Source of the DNA: Chryseobacterium tagetis
GTDB taxonomy: Bacteria > Bacteroidota > Bacteroidia > Flavobacteriales > Weeksellaceae
DNA: 64,000 nucleotides
Reading direction: 5' to 3'
Assembly: GCF_016735585.2 (NCBI RefSeq)
Contig: NZ_JAERSE020000002.1
Location: 186,001 to 250,000, forward strand
Shown: positions 8,460 through 17,293 of the stretch, piece after piece
Layout: the number at the start of each line of letters is the position of its first letter
Numbering within the stretch: position 1 is the first letter of the stretch
Translations under genes and position numbers: made by a program
Notes under the pieces: generated by a model
What the model was told of the DNA's origin: nothing
What the model saw: the letters and a program-made list of their open reading frames with translations, nothing else
Databases searched by the model: none

Positions 8460-9959
8460 ATGGAAATGAGTTATTTGATTATCGGATTTATTGTCGGAGG
8501 AATTTTAGGAGGTATTGTCCTGTATTTCATACTGAAATCATCTATGGTTTCCAGAACTTCTCTTGATGAACTCACTCGTCAAAACATTGAAACTGCTTCC
8601 GATCTGAAAAACTCAAATGAAAAAAATCAGGATCTTCAAACTCAGGTTTCGAAAGAAAAAGATTCCTATTTATTACTCAATGATCATTTTAACGATCTTA
8701 AAAATGAGTTTGCAAAAATATCTGCAGAATACACCTCTATCCAATCTCAGTTCGAAGATCAAAAAGCCATCCTTTTCAATCAGACTCATCAGATTGAAAA
8801 GCTTTTAATCGAGAAACAAGACCTTATTGCTAAAAATGCAGAACTTTCAGCATTGAATCAAAATCTTAAAACTTCTCTGGAAACCCAGAAAGAAGAAATT
8901 TCAAAAATACAGGAAGAAGGAAAACTTCAATTTGAGAATTTAGCCAATAAAATCCTTGAAGAAAAAAGCGCGAAATTCACCTCTTTAAATCAAACCCAGT
9001 TAAAAACAATTCTGGAACCTTTTCAGGAAAAAATAAATGAGCTCAAAAATAAGGTGAATGAAGCTTATGAAAAGGAAAATAAAGAACGCTTTTCTCTGGC
9101 TGAAAAAGTAAAAGAACTGGCTTTACTCAATCAGCAGATTTCTGAAGATGCCAAAAAACTGACAAAAGCATTAAAAGGGGAAAGTAAAACTCAGGGAAAC
9201 TGGGGTGAAATGATTCTGGAAAGTATTTTAGAAAAATCCGGACTGGTAAAAGGCCGCGAATATTTTCTTGAACACGAGCTTCGAGATGAAGATAACAAAG
9301 CTCTTTTCTCCGAATTTTCGGGCAAAAAAATGCGTCCGGATGCCGTTGTAAAATATCCTGATGAAAGAAATGTCATTATCGATTCAAAAGTATCTTTAAC
9401 GGCTTTTACAGAACTTGTAGATGAAACTGATGCGGAGATTTATCAGATAAAAATCAATCAGCATCTCGGCTCCATTAAAAACCACATTACCCAGTTAAGC
9501 CAGAAAGCATATGACGATTATGGTAAATCTTTAGATTTTGTGATGATGTTTATTCCTAGTGAACCGGCTTATATTGCGGCTATGCAAGCAGACCAGAATC
9601 TATGGAATTTCGCTTATGAAAAGAGAATATTGCTGCTAAATCCCAGTAATTTAATTACTTCTTTAAAACTTATTGCCGATCTTTGGAAAAGAGAGTACCA
9701 AAACAGAAATTCCATTGAAATCGCAGAACGCGGGGCAAAACTTTACGATAAATTCTCGAGCTTTGTAGAAAATCTTGAAAAAGTCGGTAAAAATATAGAT
9801 CAGGCCAAGAATGTTTACAATGATGCATTCAAACAACTATATACAGGAAACGACAATCTGATTGTTCAGACTCAAAAACTTAAATCTTTAGGAATCAAAA
9901 ACAAAAAAGAAATTCCACAAAGCCTGATCGACAATTCGCAACATCCATTAGAATCTTAA
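8460..9959 (+). CDS. rmuC: DNA recombination protein RmuC
   Basis: RmuC limits inversions at short inverted repeats and is a predicted membrane-anchored nuclease-like protein. The 499-residue protein has an N-terminal membrane helix (about 4-24), a long coiled coil (about 35-240) and the RmuC domain (about 240-460) with TQGNWGEMILE, RPDAVVKYPDERNVIIDSKVSL and FVMMFIPSE. The IDSK triad is the restriction-endonuclease-like core. A second ATG lies at 8466. A possible -7 box TAATTTTG (8448-8455) sits only 5 bp before the ATG, which would give an almost leaderless mRNA. The methyltransferase gene follows after 6 bp. Confidence 0.93.
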   Translation: MEMSYLIIGFIVGGILGGIVLYFILKSSMVSRTSLDELTRQNIETASDLKNSNEKNQDLQTQVSKEKDSYLLLNDHFNDLKNEFAKISAEYTSIQSQFEDQKAILFNQTHQIEKLLIEKQDLIAKNAELSALNQNLKTSLETQKEEISKIQEEGKLQFENLANKILEEKSAKFTSLNQTQLKTILEPFQEKINELKNKVNEAYEKENKERFSLAEKVKELALLNQQISEDAKKLTKALKGESKTQGNWGEMILESILEKSGLVKGREYFLEHELRDEDNKALFSEFSGKKMRPDAVVKYPDERNVIIDSKVSLTAFTELVDETDAEIYQIKINQHLGSIKNHITQLSQKAYDDYGKSLDFVMMFIPSEPAYIAAMQADQNLWNFAYEKRILLLNPSNLITSLKLIADLWKREYQNRNSIEIAERGAKLYDKFSSFVENLEKVGKNIDQAKNVYNDAFKQLYTGNDNLIVQTQKLKSLGIKNKKEIPQSLIDNSQHPLES

Positions 9960-9965
9960 AACAAT

Positions 9966-10730
9966 ATGATAGAAAGTTTTCAAAACGAAAAGATAAAAAA
10001 TCTCACCAAACTCATCACAGACAACCGTCACAGAAAAAAATCGAATGTTTTTGTTGTAGAAGGTGATCAGGAAAATGAAAGAGCTCAGCAATTCAATTTT
10101 GAGCCTGTGGAGTTTTATATCTGTGAAAGTATTTTCAAAGGAAAAACTCCTGCCGGAAAGATTCACTTTGTTAATGATAAAGTGTATGAAAAAATAGCAT
10201 ACAGAGGAAGCTCTGAAGGAATCATCGGTGTTTATAAAACTAAAAATGAAGATCTATTATCCTTTAAGCCAAAAGAAAACTCAACCATAATTATTGTAGA
10301 AGGAATAGAAAAACCGGGAAATTTAGGCGCAATACTAAGAAGCTGTGAAGCTTTCGGGATAGATGCATTGATTGTTTCTGACGGGAAAACCGACTTTTAC
10401 AATCCCAATGTCATCCGTTCAAGTGTAGGTTGCTTATTCGGCATGAATGTATTTCAGTCGGAAAACGGAAAAACATTAGATTTCTTAGAAAAAAATCAAT
10501 TCAACATCTACACAACCATTATGGATGAAACTGCTGAAAATCTCCCGAAAAGAGATTTCACGCAGAAGTCTGCCATTGTTTTCGGAACAGAACATTCCGG
10601 GTTAAGTGATTTTTGGTTGGGCAAAGGAAAGAATACCTTGATTCCCATGAGCGGAAGTATTGATTCTTTAAACCTGAGCAATGCAGTGGCAATTACCTGT
10701 TATGAGGCACTGAGACAAAAGATGATTTAA
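9966..10730 (+). CDS. SpoU/TrmH-family RNA 2'-O-methyltransferase
   Basis: SPOUT enzymes methylate ribose 2'-OH groups in tRNA or rRNA using SAM. The three signature motifs are present: EGIEKPGNLGAILRS (motif 1, about residue 111), IVFGTEHSGLS (motif 2) and IPMSGSIDSLNLSNAVAI (motif 3, SAM-binding trefoil knot). An N-terminal ~90-residue substrate-binding domain with NVFVVEGDQE precedes the knot, as in RlmB/TsnR-like members. The exact target cannot be set from sequence. It is in an apparent operon with rmuC and a terminator follows. Confidence 0.9.
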   Translation: MIESFQNEKIKNLTKLITDNRHRKKSNVFVVEGDQENERAQQFNFEPVEFYICESIFKGKTPAGKIHFVNDKVYEKIAYRGSSEGIIGVYKTKNEDLLSFKPKENSTIIIVEGIEKPGNLGAILRSCEAFGIDALIVSDGKTDFYNPNVIRSSVGCLFGMNVFQSENGKTLDFLEKNQFNIYTTIMDETAENLPKRDFTQKSAIVFGTEHSGLSDFWLGKGKNTLIPMSGSIDSLNLSNAVAITCYEALRQKMI

Positions 10731-10760
10731 AAAACATCTTTACATTGAAAACAATAAAAA

Positions 10761-10790
10761 AACCGCTTCATAAATGAGGCGGTTCTTTTA
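10761..10790. terminator. Bidirectional terminator between convergent genes
   Basis: Stem AACCGCTTCA / TGAGGCGGTT (one G-T pair) with loop TAAA, flanked by A-rich and T-rich runs. It can serve both the plus-strand methyltransferase and the minus-strand lipoprotein gene. Confidence 0.8.
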
Positions 10791-10808
10791 TCGTAAGATA
10801 AGTTAGAA

Positions 10809-11051
10809 TTATTTCTTAACTTCTTCTTTTTTAACTTCAGTAGTTGTAGTCTTAACTGCAGTAGAATCACCAGCTTTAGCAGCAGTAGAATCTGTAGTTG
10901 GAGCAACAGCTGTAGAATCTGTAGTTGGAGCAACTGCAGTTGAATCTGTAGTTACAGCAGTAGAATCTGTAGTTTCAGTTGTAGCTTCACCTTTCTTACA
11001 AGCAACTAAAGAGATAGCAGCGATAGCAGCTACGAATAATGACTTTTTCAT
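10809..11051 (-). CDS. Small lipoprotein with Thr-Asp-Ser-Thr-Ala repeats
   Basis: The 80-residue protein has a signal peptide MKKSLFVAAIAAISLVAC (lipobox LVAC, Cys18). The mature part is a disordered repeat: six DSTA units, two in the longer form TTDSTAVAP, then a Lys/Glu tail. Low sequence complexity and repeated codons suggest that the array grows and shrinks by slippage. Small lipoproteins of this composition are frequent in Chryseobacterium relatives, but I know of no function. It has its own divergent promoter (11121-11128). Confidence 0.75.
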   Translation of the reverse strand: MKKSLFVAAIAAISLVACKKGEATTETTDSTAVTTDSTAVAPTTDSTAVAPTTDSTAAKAGDSTAVKTTTTEVKKEEVKK

Positions 11052-11120
11052 AATAAATTAAATTTAATTTTGTTAATATTGTTTTATAAAACTCTTTTCT
11101 GTTCTGTTATTTGAACAAGA

Positions 11121-11128
11121 CAAAGGTA
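11121..11128 (-). promoter_or_regulatory. -7 element for the small repeat lipoprotein
   Basis: TACCTTTG on the minus strand, fitting TAnnTTTG; leader of about 65 nt to the ATG at 11051. Confidence 0.55.
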
Positions 11129-11142
11129 GAGCAGATAGAAAA

Positions 11143-11190
11143 TTTGTGTATGAAAAATAATTGTAATACTTTTGTAAAACAATTTTACAA
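11143..11190 (+). promoter_or_regulatory. Promoter of the 11235 gene with a palindrome at the start site
   Basis: TTTG (11143-11146), 20 bp spacer and TACTTTTG (11167-11174) make a near-perfect Bacteroidota promoter. An inverted repeat TTGTAAAA-CAA-TTTTACAA (11172-11190) begins inside the -7 box and covers the expected start site, a possible operator. Confidence 0.65.
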
Positions 11191-11234
11191 ATAAACACAA
11201 CTGAATTTCAATAACTTAATCATTTAAACATAAA

Positions 11235-12398
11235 TTGACAGATTTAGATCTATTGCATTTTGAGCAGCTAAAAAAGGACGTACAAGCTCAATATCTGGAA
11301 CAACACACCCCTTCTTTTGATGATATTTCAAAATGGAAGGGTATTGATATCATTTATTTCCAAGAAGATCTTCGTAAAAAAGCAAAAGGCAACATCAGCG
11401 AAAAGTCTTTTTACACTTACTTCAAAACTTCTCCCGTCACCAAATTACCGCGTATCGATATGCTCAATTTATTGAGTATTTATACGGGTTATGAGTCTTG
11501 GTACGAATTCAAAAAGCAACACCTTTTTGCCGGAGAATTACTCACAGAAGATGAAAATCTGGATGAAGAAGACCTTAAGGAATTGGAAAAAACGATCTCA
11601 GCGTCCCTTAATTTACCTAAAACAGAAAATTCAACAGAAAAAACGGAATTTAAAGTTCAAGAAAACATTGATTTACAAAAATCAAATACTGAAAATCAAA
11701 TAGTTAATAAAAATTCAGAAAAACACCAAACTGCTGATATTGAGATTCAGAAACCTAAGAAAAATTTCGTCAAAAAGAATGCATGGGCAATCATTACCTC
11801 AATTTTGATTCTTATTACAGGGCTACTTGGATTTAAAGATACAATTTTTCAAAAAACATATACTTATTGTTTTACCGATGCTGATCGAGCTGTTTCTGTA
11901 ATGAACACGATTGAGATCAAAGTGATCAAGGAAAATGAGTCTCCTATCCTTTATAAAATAAAGCCCGGTGAATGTTTTCGTTATTCCACTAAAGATAAAA
12001 ATCTGAAATTACAGATATCCGCTCCTTTTTACGAAGATCTGGAGGTTAACAGGAGCCTAGAAAATGCTCCTGAAGAGGAAATGATAGAATTAAAGCCTGA
12101 TGATTACAAAATGGCGGTCAATTATTTCTCTATAAAAGACGCCAATGGAAATCCTGAATTGCTGAAACAGAAACGTAAGCAGCTGGATAACCTTATCAGC
12201 AACAACGCCATTATATATCAGGTTTATGACAATGCAACCTATGGTATTGAAACTTTAGACAAACAAAAATACATCACTCTAGTAACCACCCCTACCACTT
12301 CTCTTAAAAACTTAAGTGTAATTGAGATGAAAAGAGAGAAAGGAAAAATAGTATCTATCAAATTTAAAATTGCTAATACAGATGAAAATAATAAATAA
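11235..12398 (+). CDS. Single-pass membrane protein of unknown function (TTG start)
   Basis: The 387-residue protein has a soluble helical N-terminal part (1-110, with SEKSFYTYFKTSPVTKLPRIDML and GYESWYEFKKQ), an acidic/Lys-rich linker, one membrane helix at about 188-205 (WAIITSILILITGLLGF) and an extracytoplasmic beta-rich C-terminal part. In the frame only TTG at 11235 is available between the upstream stop at 11217 and the conserved-looking N-terminus, so a TTG start is the best choice. The next gene overlaps its end, suggesting coupled expression of an envelope pair. The topology suggests transmembrane signalling or anchoring; this is inferred. Confidence 0.7.
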   Translation: MTDLDLLHFEQLKKDVQAQYLEQHTPSFDDISKWKGIDIIYFQEDLRKKAKGNISEKSFYTYFKTSPVTKLPRIDMLNLLSIYTGYESWYEFKKQHLFAGELLTEDENLDEEDLKELEKTISASLNLPKTENSTEKTEFKVQENIDLQKSNTENQIVNKNSEKHQTADIEIQKPKKNFVKKNAWAIITSILILITGLLGFKDTIFQKTYTYCFTDADRAVSVMNTIEIKVIKENESPILYKIKPGECFRYSTKDKNLKLQISAPFYEDLEVNRSLENAPEEEMIELKPDDYKMAVNYFSIKDANGNPELLKQKRKQLDNLISNNAIIYQVYDNATYGIETLDKQKYITLVTTPTTSLKNLSVIEMKREKGKIVSIKFKIANTDENNK

Positions 12399-12966
12399 CC
12401 TTTTAGTCTTGGCAGTAATGCTTTTCAGTTTAGCATCATGTAGCAAAAAAAACGCTGAAATAAGCGATTTAGATAAATTAAGAAACAGCAATAACAGAAA
12501 AACATATCCTGCTGTACAGATGGACAGCGCACAGGCTATCAACTTTATTACCAAACAGAAAGTTCAGGAATTACTGGATCTTTCCACCCTTTATCTTTCT
12601 GGAAATAAAGACACCGAAATTGATACTGTTATCTATTCTCAGATGGAAAGCTATTTCAATAAGCCGGATAGTCTTACCTTTAGAAGATTATTTAAAGAAT
12701 TAGACAGCTTAAAGGTAAAAGCCGTAAAAGTGAACAATCTGGAAGTTTATAAAGATGTTCACAAGAAAGACACCTTGGATTTTGCAAAATTCAGTGTAGA
12801 ATATTTTGACAATAAGAACAAATCTATTGGTGTTTTCGAGAAAAACGCACAGTATATTTTACAATCTGCACCCGTAAAGTTTAAAAAAGAGTTTAAGTTC
12901 TATTTCTTAAATTTTTATTCTAAGCCCTTACCAAAAGACAGCACATCGGTCGGAGTTACCAAATAG
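12382..12966 (+). CDS. Lipoprotein of unknown function, overlapping partner
   Basis: From the ATG at 12382 the protein has 194 residues, with signal peptide MKIINNLLVLAVMLFSLASC and lipobox LASC. The ATG lies inside the end of the upstream gene (17-bp overlap), so translation is probably coupled. The mature protein is hydrophilic, helical and beta mixed, with DTVIYSQMESYFNKPDSLTF and a C-terminal KFYFLNFYSKPLP. No family recognised. Its 3' end overlaps the convergent cyclo-ligase gene by 52 bp. It probably works with the 11235 membrane protein. Confidence 0.75.
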   Translation: MKIINNLLVLAVMLFSLASCSKKNAEISDLDKLRNSNNRKTYPAVQMDSAQAINFITKQKVQELLDLSTLYLSGNKDTEIDTVIYSQMESYFNKPDSLTFRRLFKELDSLKVKAVKVNNLEVYKDVHKKDTLDFAKFSVEYFDNKNKSIGVFEKNAQYILQSAPVKFKKEFKFYFLNFYSKPLPKDSTSVGVTK

Positions 12967-13490
12967 TCGAGCGGGATATCATTTTCCCAGACGTCATCGA
13001 TATTTTCATCGGGGTTAAAATAATTAACTCCGATTTTTTTTACTTCTTTGGAAAGATTTTCGAAGAAACCATCATAAAAACCCTTTCCATACCCTACCCT
13101 GTTTCCCTTTTTATCACAATACAACAGAGGTGTGATCACATAATTAAAAAAATCTTCTCCGGAATCTTCATTAGAGGCAGGTTCAGGAATCCCCCAATTG
13201 CTGGTTTCAAAAACAGTATCGGGAAAAACTTCAATTGTAATCAATGTATCTGCGACAACTTTCGGCACAAAGACACGGATATTCTGCTCCAAAAAATAAT
13301 CGATGAATAATTGGGTATCAATTTCCTTTCTTTCTAAAATAGGAATGAAAATATGAACCTTCTCCCCTTCTTCAGGTTTAAAGTAATTAATAAAATTTTC
13401 AAAGATCTTTTCAGATAACAAGAAAGCCTCATCAGTTGACAAGGCTTTTCTTTTTTGGGTATATTCTTTTCTAAGCTCGGCTTTTAACAT
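12915..13490 (-). CDS. ygfA: 5-formyltetrahydrofolate cyclo-ligase
   Basis: This enzyme converts 5-formyl-THF to 5,10-methenyl-THF with ATP, returning folate to the one-carbon pool. The 191-residue protein has the N-terminal LRKEYTQKRKALS pattern, the FVPKV strand, WGIPEP, and the signature GNRVGYGKGFYDGFF loop that binds ATP phosphate and substrate. The length fits the family. It starts 11 bp after the trhO stop, so the two may be co-transcribed. Its 3' end is antisense to the end of the 12382 lipoprotein gene. Confidence 0.93.
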   Translation of the reverse strand: MLKAELRKEYTQKRKALSTDEAFLLSEKIFENFINYFKPEEGEKVHIFIPILERKEIDTQLFIDYFLEQNIRVFVPKVVADTLITIEVFPDTVFETSNWGIPEPASNEDSGEDFFNYVITPLLYCDKKGNRVGYGKGFYDGFFENLSKEVKKIGVNYFNPDENIDDVWENDIPLDYLVTPTDVLSFGKGLE

Positions 13491-13501
13491 TGTGTATGTA
13501 T

Positions 13502-14866
13502 TTAAGCTTCTAAAATTTTATATAATTTGTCTGACAAACGAACTCTGAAAGGTAATTCAAAAGTGATCTGATCTCCAGCTTTCGCTGTATTGTTAAAATC
13601 TCCATTCACAAAAATCTGGGTAATGGTAATTTCCTGATCTCCTGTAGTTGGTCCTGAAATCAACACTTTATCTCCCACTGAAAGCTCTTTATTTTCAATT
13701 AGGAACTGAGCAATTTTTGATTTTGAATAATAATGCTCTGCCTTTCCGATTAATGTCTTCTTAACTTTTATTTTCTGACGAATATCTTTCGTTTCTGGTT
13801 TTGCTTTTGCCAAAGGCTCAGTTGATAGATCTCCTGAATTTTTAAACTTCAAGGCATCAGATTTTCCTTTTCTGAAAACTTTATTACCAACCTGTAATCC
13901 TTTTCTTAATTTTACCTGCTCATCCCAAGATAAATGAATGGTTTCAAGACATTCGGTAGAACAAGTATTTTCCATTGCGGCTTTACATTCATCACACTGA
14001 ATAAACAACAAATGACAAGCATCATTGGCACAATTCGTATGATTGTCGCAAGGTTTTCCACATTGGTGACATTGTGAAATAATATCATCCGTGATTCTCT
14101 CTCCTAAACGATGATCGAATACAAAGTTCTTACCTATGAATTTACTTTTTATTCCTTCTTCTTTGATCTGACGGGTATATTCAATAATTCCGCCTTCCAA
14201 TTGGAAAACATTTTTAAACCCTTGATGTTTAAAGTAGGCACTTGCTTTTTCACAACGAATCCCACCGGTACAATACATCAAAAGGTTTTTATCTTCTTTA
14301 AAATCCTGTAATTGATCGTTAATGATTGGCAAACTTTCTCTGAAATTTTCTACATCCGGAGTAATTGCTCCTTCAAAATGCCCTACTTCACTTTCATAGT
14401 GATTTCTAAAATCAACTACAATCGTATTTGGATCTTCAAGCATATCATTGAACTCCTGAGCTTTTAAATGAATTCCTTTATTGGTCACATCAAAAGTTTC
14501 ATCATTCAAACCGTCTGCAACGATCTTATTTCTGACTTTGATGGTTAATTTTAAAAAAGAGTGATTATCCTGCTCAACGGCAACATTCAAACGAATGCCT
14601 TTCATAAAGTCATACACTTCCAACGTCTCGCGAAATGCGTCAAACTGATCCGCCGGAACACTCATCTGAGCATTAATTCCTTCATGAGCAACATAAATAC
14701 GACCCAATGCATCTAGTGCATTCCAGGCTATAAATAAATCGTCGCGAAATTTTTTGGGATCTTGAATTTTGGCATACGCATAGAAAGACAATGTAAGACG
14801 TTCCTTACCAGCTTCATCAATAAGTTGAGCTCTTTCTTCTGCGCTTAAGGTGTTGTACAGTTGCAT
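13502..14866 (-). CDS. trhO: tRNA uridine(34) hydroxylase TrhO (YceA) with an extra C-terminal barrel domain
   Basis: TrhO makes 5-hydroxyuridine at the wobble position of certain tRNAs with O2. The protein has the N-terminal acylphosphatase-like domain, a rhodanese domain (about 145-235) with catalytic-type loop CTGGIRCE (Cys199), and the Cys-rich C-terminal segment (266-306, CHQCGKPCDNHTNC and onwards) typical of the family. At 454 residues it is about 100 longer than E. coli TrhO. Residues ~371-454 look like a translation-factor-like beta barrel (KAEHYYSKSKIAQF, LSVGDKVLISGPTTGD, KLYKI), similar to tails of U32 peptidase/TrhP-type proteins. That resemblance is my inference. Confidence 0.9.
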   Translation of the reverse strand: MQLYNTLSAEERAQLIDEAGKERLTLSFYAYAKIQDPKKFRDDLFIAWNALDALGRIYVAHEGINAQMSVPADQFDAFRETLEVYDFMKGIRLNVAVEQDNHSFLKLTIKVRNKIVADGLNDETFDVTNKGIHLKAQEFNDMLEDPNTIVVDFRNHYESEVGHFEGAITPDVENFRESLPIINDQLQDFKEDKNLLMYCTGGIRCEKASAYFKHQGFKNVFQLEGGIIEYTRQIKEEGIKSKFIGKNFVFDHRLGERITDDIISQCHQCGKPCDNHTNCANDACHLLFIQCDECKAAMENTCSTECLETIHLSWDEQVKLRKGLQVGNKVFRKGKSDALKFKNSGDLSTEPLAKAKPETKDIRQKIKVKKTLIGKAEHYYSKSKIAQFLIENKELSVGDKVLISGPTTGDQEITITQIFVNGDFNNTAKAGDQITFELPFRVRLSDKLYKILEA

Positions 14867-15249
14867 GCTATAAACGTTTTAAGTGAGAAAAATTTTTGCA
14901 AAGATAATCATTTTAAAATTAAGTGCCATTTTACGAAATGGTGATTAATATCAATCTCTTTTTATTGAGTAAAGACAAGTTTTGGAATGGAATTTTTATT
15001 ATTAATGACTGAATTTAACTTTTAAATCTGTTTATTCGTCTTACAATAGGTCATATTGGCATTTAATAAAATTTTAAGATTAGTTAATAGTGACAAATAA
15101 TTACCACATAACCGCTAAAATAATGTTATTGTAGTTAAATTTTAGTTAAAACTGAAACATTTAATACCAATTGCATACCTATTTAGCATTAAATTTGTTT
15201 ACAATAAAACGAGAGAATAAATAACATAAATAATTAAGAAAGATATACA
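14867..15249. promoter_or_regulatory. Divergent promoter region between trhO and htrA
   Basis: No gene seen. On the minus strand TATCTTTG (14906-14899) is a -7 box for trhO. On the plus strand TAAATTTG (15190-15197) is a -7 box for htrA, with an ATTG at 15170-15173 as a poorly spaced -33. A small hairpin CCATTT-TACG-AAATGG lies at 14926-14941. The rest is AT-rich without recognisable structure. Confidence 0.5.
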
Positions 15250-16773
15250 ATGAAGAGTACTTTAAAAAAACTATTACCATTTGCAGTAGTAGGCGTTATG
15301 TCCGGAGCTACTACCGTTGGAGCATTACAATATTTCAATCATGATTCCAACAACGGAGACCAATCATATTTTACAAAATCAGCATCCAATGTTTCTTTTG
15401 CAGGAATGAATACCGGAGCAGTAGGTGAAGATTTCGTAAAAGCAGCGAAAACAACAGTTCCTGCTGTAGTTACCATTAAGAATTATCAATCAAGATCGAC
15501 GAGCAGAGCTTCGGAACAGGATCTTTTTGACTTCTTCTTTGGTCCTCAGAATGGAAGAGGCCAGCAAAAACAGCAGCAACAAGCTCCTGACAATATGCCA
15601 TCAGGAATGGGGTCCGGAGTGATCATTTCACCGGATGGTTATATTATTTCCAACAACCACGTGGTAGCGGGAGCAAATAAGCTTGAGGTGGTTTTAAGCA
15701 ACAAAAAATCTTATATAGCAACATTAATTGGAACTGACCCTAATACAGATATTTCTTTATTAAAAATTGAAGAAAAAGGATTGCCTTATTTGAATTTTGC
15801 CAATTCTGACAATATCGATGTCGGACAATGGGTTCTTGCCGTCGGAAATCCGCTTGGATTAAATTCCACAGTAACTGCCGGTATCGTTTCTGCTAAAGGA
15901 AGAGGAATCGGAATTTTAAGTTCACAAGGAAAAGCAGCCAACCCGATCGAAAGTTTTATTCAGACAGATGCTGCAATTAATCCTGGAAATTCAGGAGGAG
16001 CTTTGGTGAATACTAATGGAGAACTTATCGGTATCAACTCGGCGATTCAGTCTACCACAGGCTATTATCAGGGGTACGGATTTGCAGTTCCTTCAAACTT
16101 AGCGAGAAAAATTGTTGAAGACATTAAGAAATTCGGTATTGTACAAAGAGGATTCCTTGGAGTAACCACCATAGATCTTTCAAACGATCAGCTAGTAGCT
16201 TCTTATAATAAAGATCAAAAAGCCAATATAAAAGTTGGATCCGGTATGTATGTTACAGGATTTGGAGAAAATAGTGGTGCAGAAGATGCAGGGATCAAAA
16301 AAGGAGATATCATCACCAAAATTGATACTTATACGATCACAGATTTCGCAGATCTTTCAGCTGCCATCGGAAGCAAAAGACCTGGTGACAAAGTACAGGT
16401 TACTTACTTAAGAAACGGTAAAGAAAATGTAACTACAGCTACACTTAGAGATCAGAAAGGAGGCACTTCCACAAGAACGAAAGCAGACCTTAGCGTTTCT
16501 GAAAAAATCGGAGCAGAATTTAAGCCATTAGACGAAAGATTCAAAACGGATTATGGATTAAATAGCGGAGTTATTGCAAACAATGTAACAGAAGGAGGTG
16601 AAATAGCGAAAATCGGAATTGTAGATAATTATATCGTCATTGAAATTAACGGGAAACCGGTAAACTCACAAAAAGATGTTGAGAAAATCCTTGATAAATA
16701 TTCAGGAAATGTACAGGTGAAATTTGTGGATGCTTACGGACAAATCTACACAAGAGGTTTCAAAATGCCTTAA
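15250..16773 (+). CDS. htrA: HtrA/DegP-type periplasmic serine protease (Do family)
   Basis: The protease/chaperone degrades or refolds misfolded envelope proteins. The 507-residue protein starts with an uncleaved anchor or signal (about 5-27). The trypsin-like domain has the full triad H137 (SNNHVVAG), D167 (NTDISLLKI) and S248 (NPGNSGGAL), and two PDZ domains follow (about 285-385 and 410-505). A Gln-rich insertion (GRGQQKQQQQ, about 102-111) lies in the LA-loop region, as in DegP. The gene stands alone, with a promoter upstream and a strong terminator downstream. Confidence 0.95.
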   Translation: MKSTLKKLLPFAVVGVMSGATTVGALQYFNHDSNNGDQSYFTKSASNVSFAGMNTGAVGEDFVKAAKTTVPAVVTIKNYQSRSTSRASEQDLFDFFFGPQNGRGQQKQQQQAPDNMPSGMGSGVIISPDGYIISNNHVVAGANKLEVVLSNKKSYIATLIGTDPNTDISLLKIEEKGLPYLNFANSDNIDVGQWVLAVGNPLGLNSTVTAGIVSAKGRGIGILSSQGKAANPIESFIQTDAAINPGNSGGALVNTNGELIGINSAIQSTTGYYQGYGFAVPSNLARKIVEDIKKFGIVQRGFLGVTTIDLSNDQLVASYNKDQKANIKVGSGMYVTGFGENSGAEDAGIKKGDIITKIDTYTITDFADLSAAIGSKRPGDKVQVTYLRNGKENVTTATLRDQKGGTSTRTKADLSVSEKIGAEFKPLDERFKTDYGLNSGVIANNVTEGGEIAKIGIVDNYIVIEINGKPVNSQKDVEKILDKYSGNVQVKFVDAYGQIYTRGFKMP

Positions 16774-16802
16774 TTGAAGAGCTAAACTTAAACTTCATAC
16801 AC

Positions 16803-16831
16803 AAAAAACGCTGCAGATTGCAGCGTTTTTT
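16803..16831. terminator. Strong bidirectional terminator
   Basis: Perfect 13-bp stem AAAAAACGCTGCA (16803-16815), loop GAT, TGCAGCGTTTTTT (16819-16831), shared by htrA and the minus-strand gene ending at 16832. Confidence 0.92.
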
Positions 16832-17287
16832 TTATTTAGATTTATTCATTTTTTCAGCAATTCTTTTTTTCTTACTTCGTTCATACAGCACTTCGACAAT
16901 TTTTCCTCCAATCCAAGAGAATGGAAAAAAGGTCAGGAAAATTGAAATTTTATAAAATGTAGGATGATACGGAAAAATAACAACATCCAACATCGCTATA
17001 AACAGCATGATGAAACCGATAAGAATAGCATAAGCTACTTTAGCATATTTAACGATAATTGCTGTTGCCACCCCTCCTATCGTAGTTCCTAAACCGGAAA
17101 TAAACAAAAGAAAACCGAAGAACGCTTCATTATCCTTCATGCTCTGAAGAAATCTCTGCCAATGCTCAAACGGAGCAAAAGCATCAAAAGTAACCCATTG
17201 AGGAAATACTCTTATCCCAAGAGTAATAATAAGCCCCGCAATACCGAGCCCTACAATAATCGCCAATGTATTTCTTAAAAAGTTCAT
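16832..17287 (-). CDS. Four-helix membrane protein of unknown function
   Basis: The 151-residue protein has about four membrane helices (about 5-26, 56-78, 84-108, 115-135), an N-terminal loop with WVTFDAFAPFEHWQRF, and a basic C-terminal tail (ERSKKKRIAEKMNKSK) that should face the cytoplasm. I recognise no domain. It starts 6 bp after ridA, so it is probably the last gene of an lptD-ridA operon. Its stop lies right at the terminator. Confidence 0.75.
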   Translation of the reverse strand: MNFLRNTLAIIVGLGIAGLIITLGIRVFPQWVTFDAFAPFEHWQRFLQSMKDNEAFFGFLLFISGLGTTIGGVATAIIVKYAKVAYAILIGFIMLFIAMLDVVIFPYHPTFYKISIFLTFFPFSWIGGKIVEVLYERSKKKRIAEKMNKSK

Positions 17288-17293
17288 TAATTC

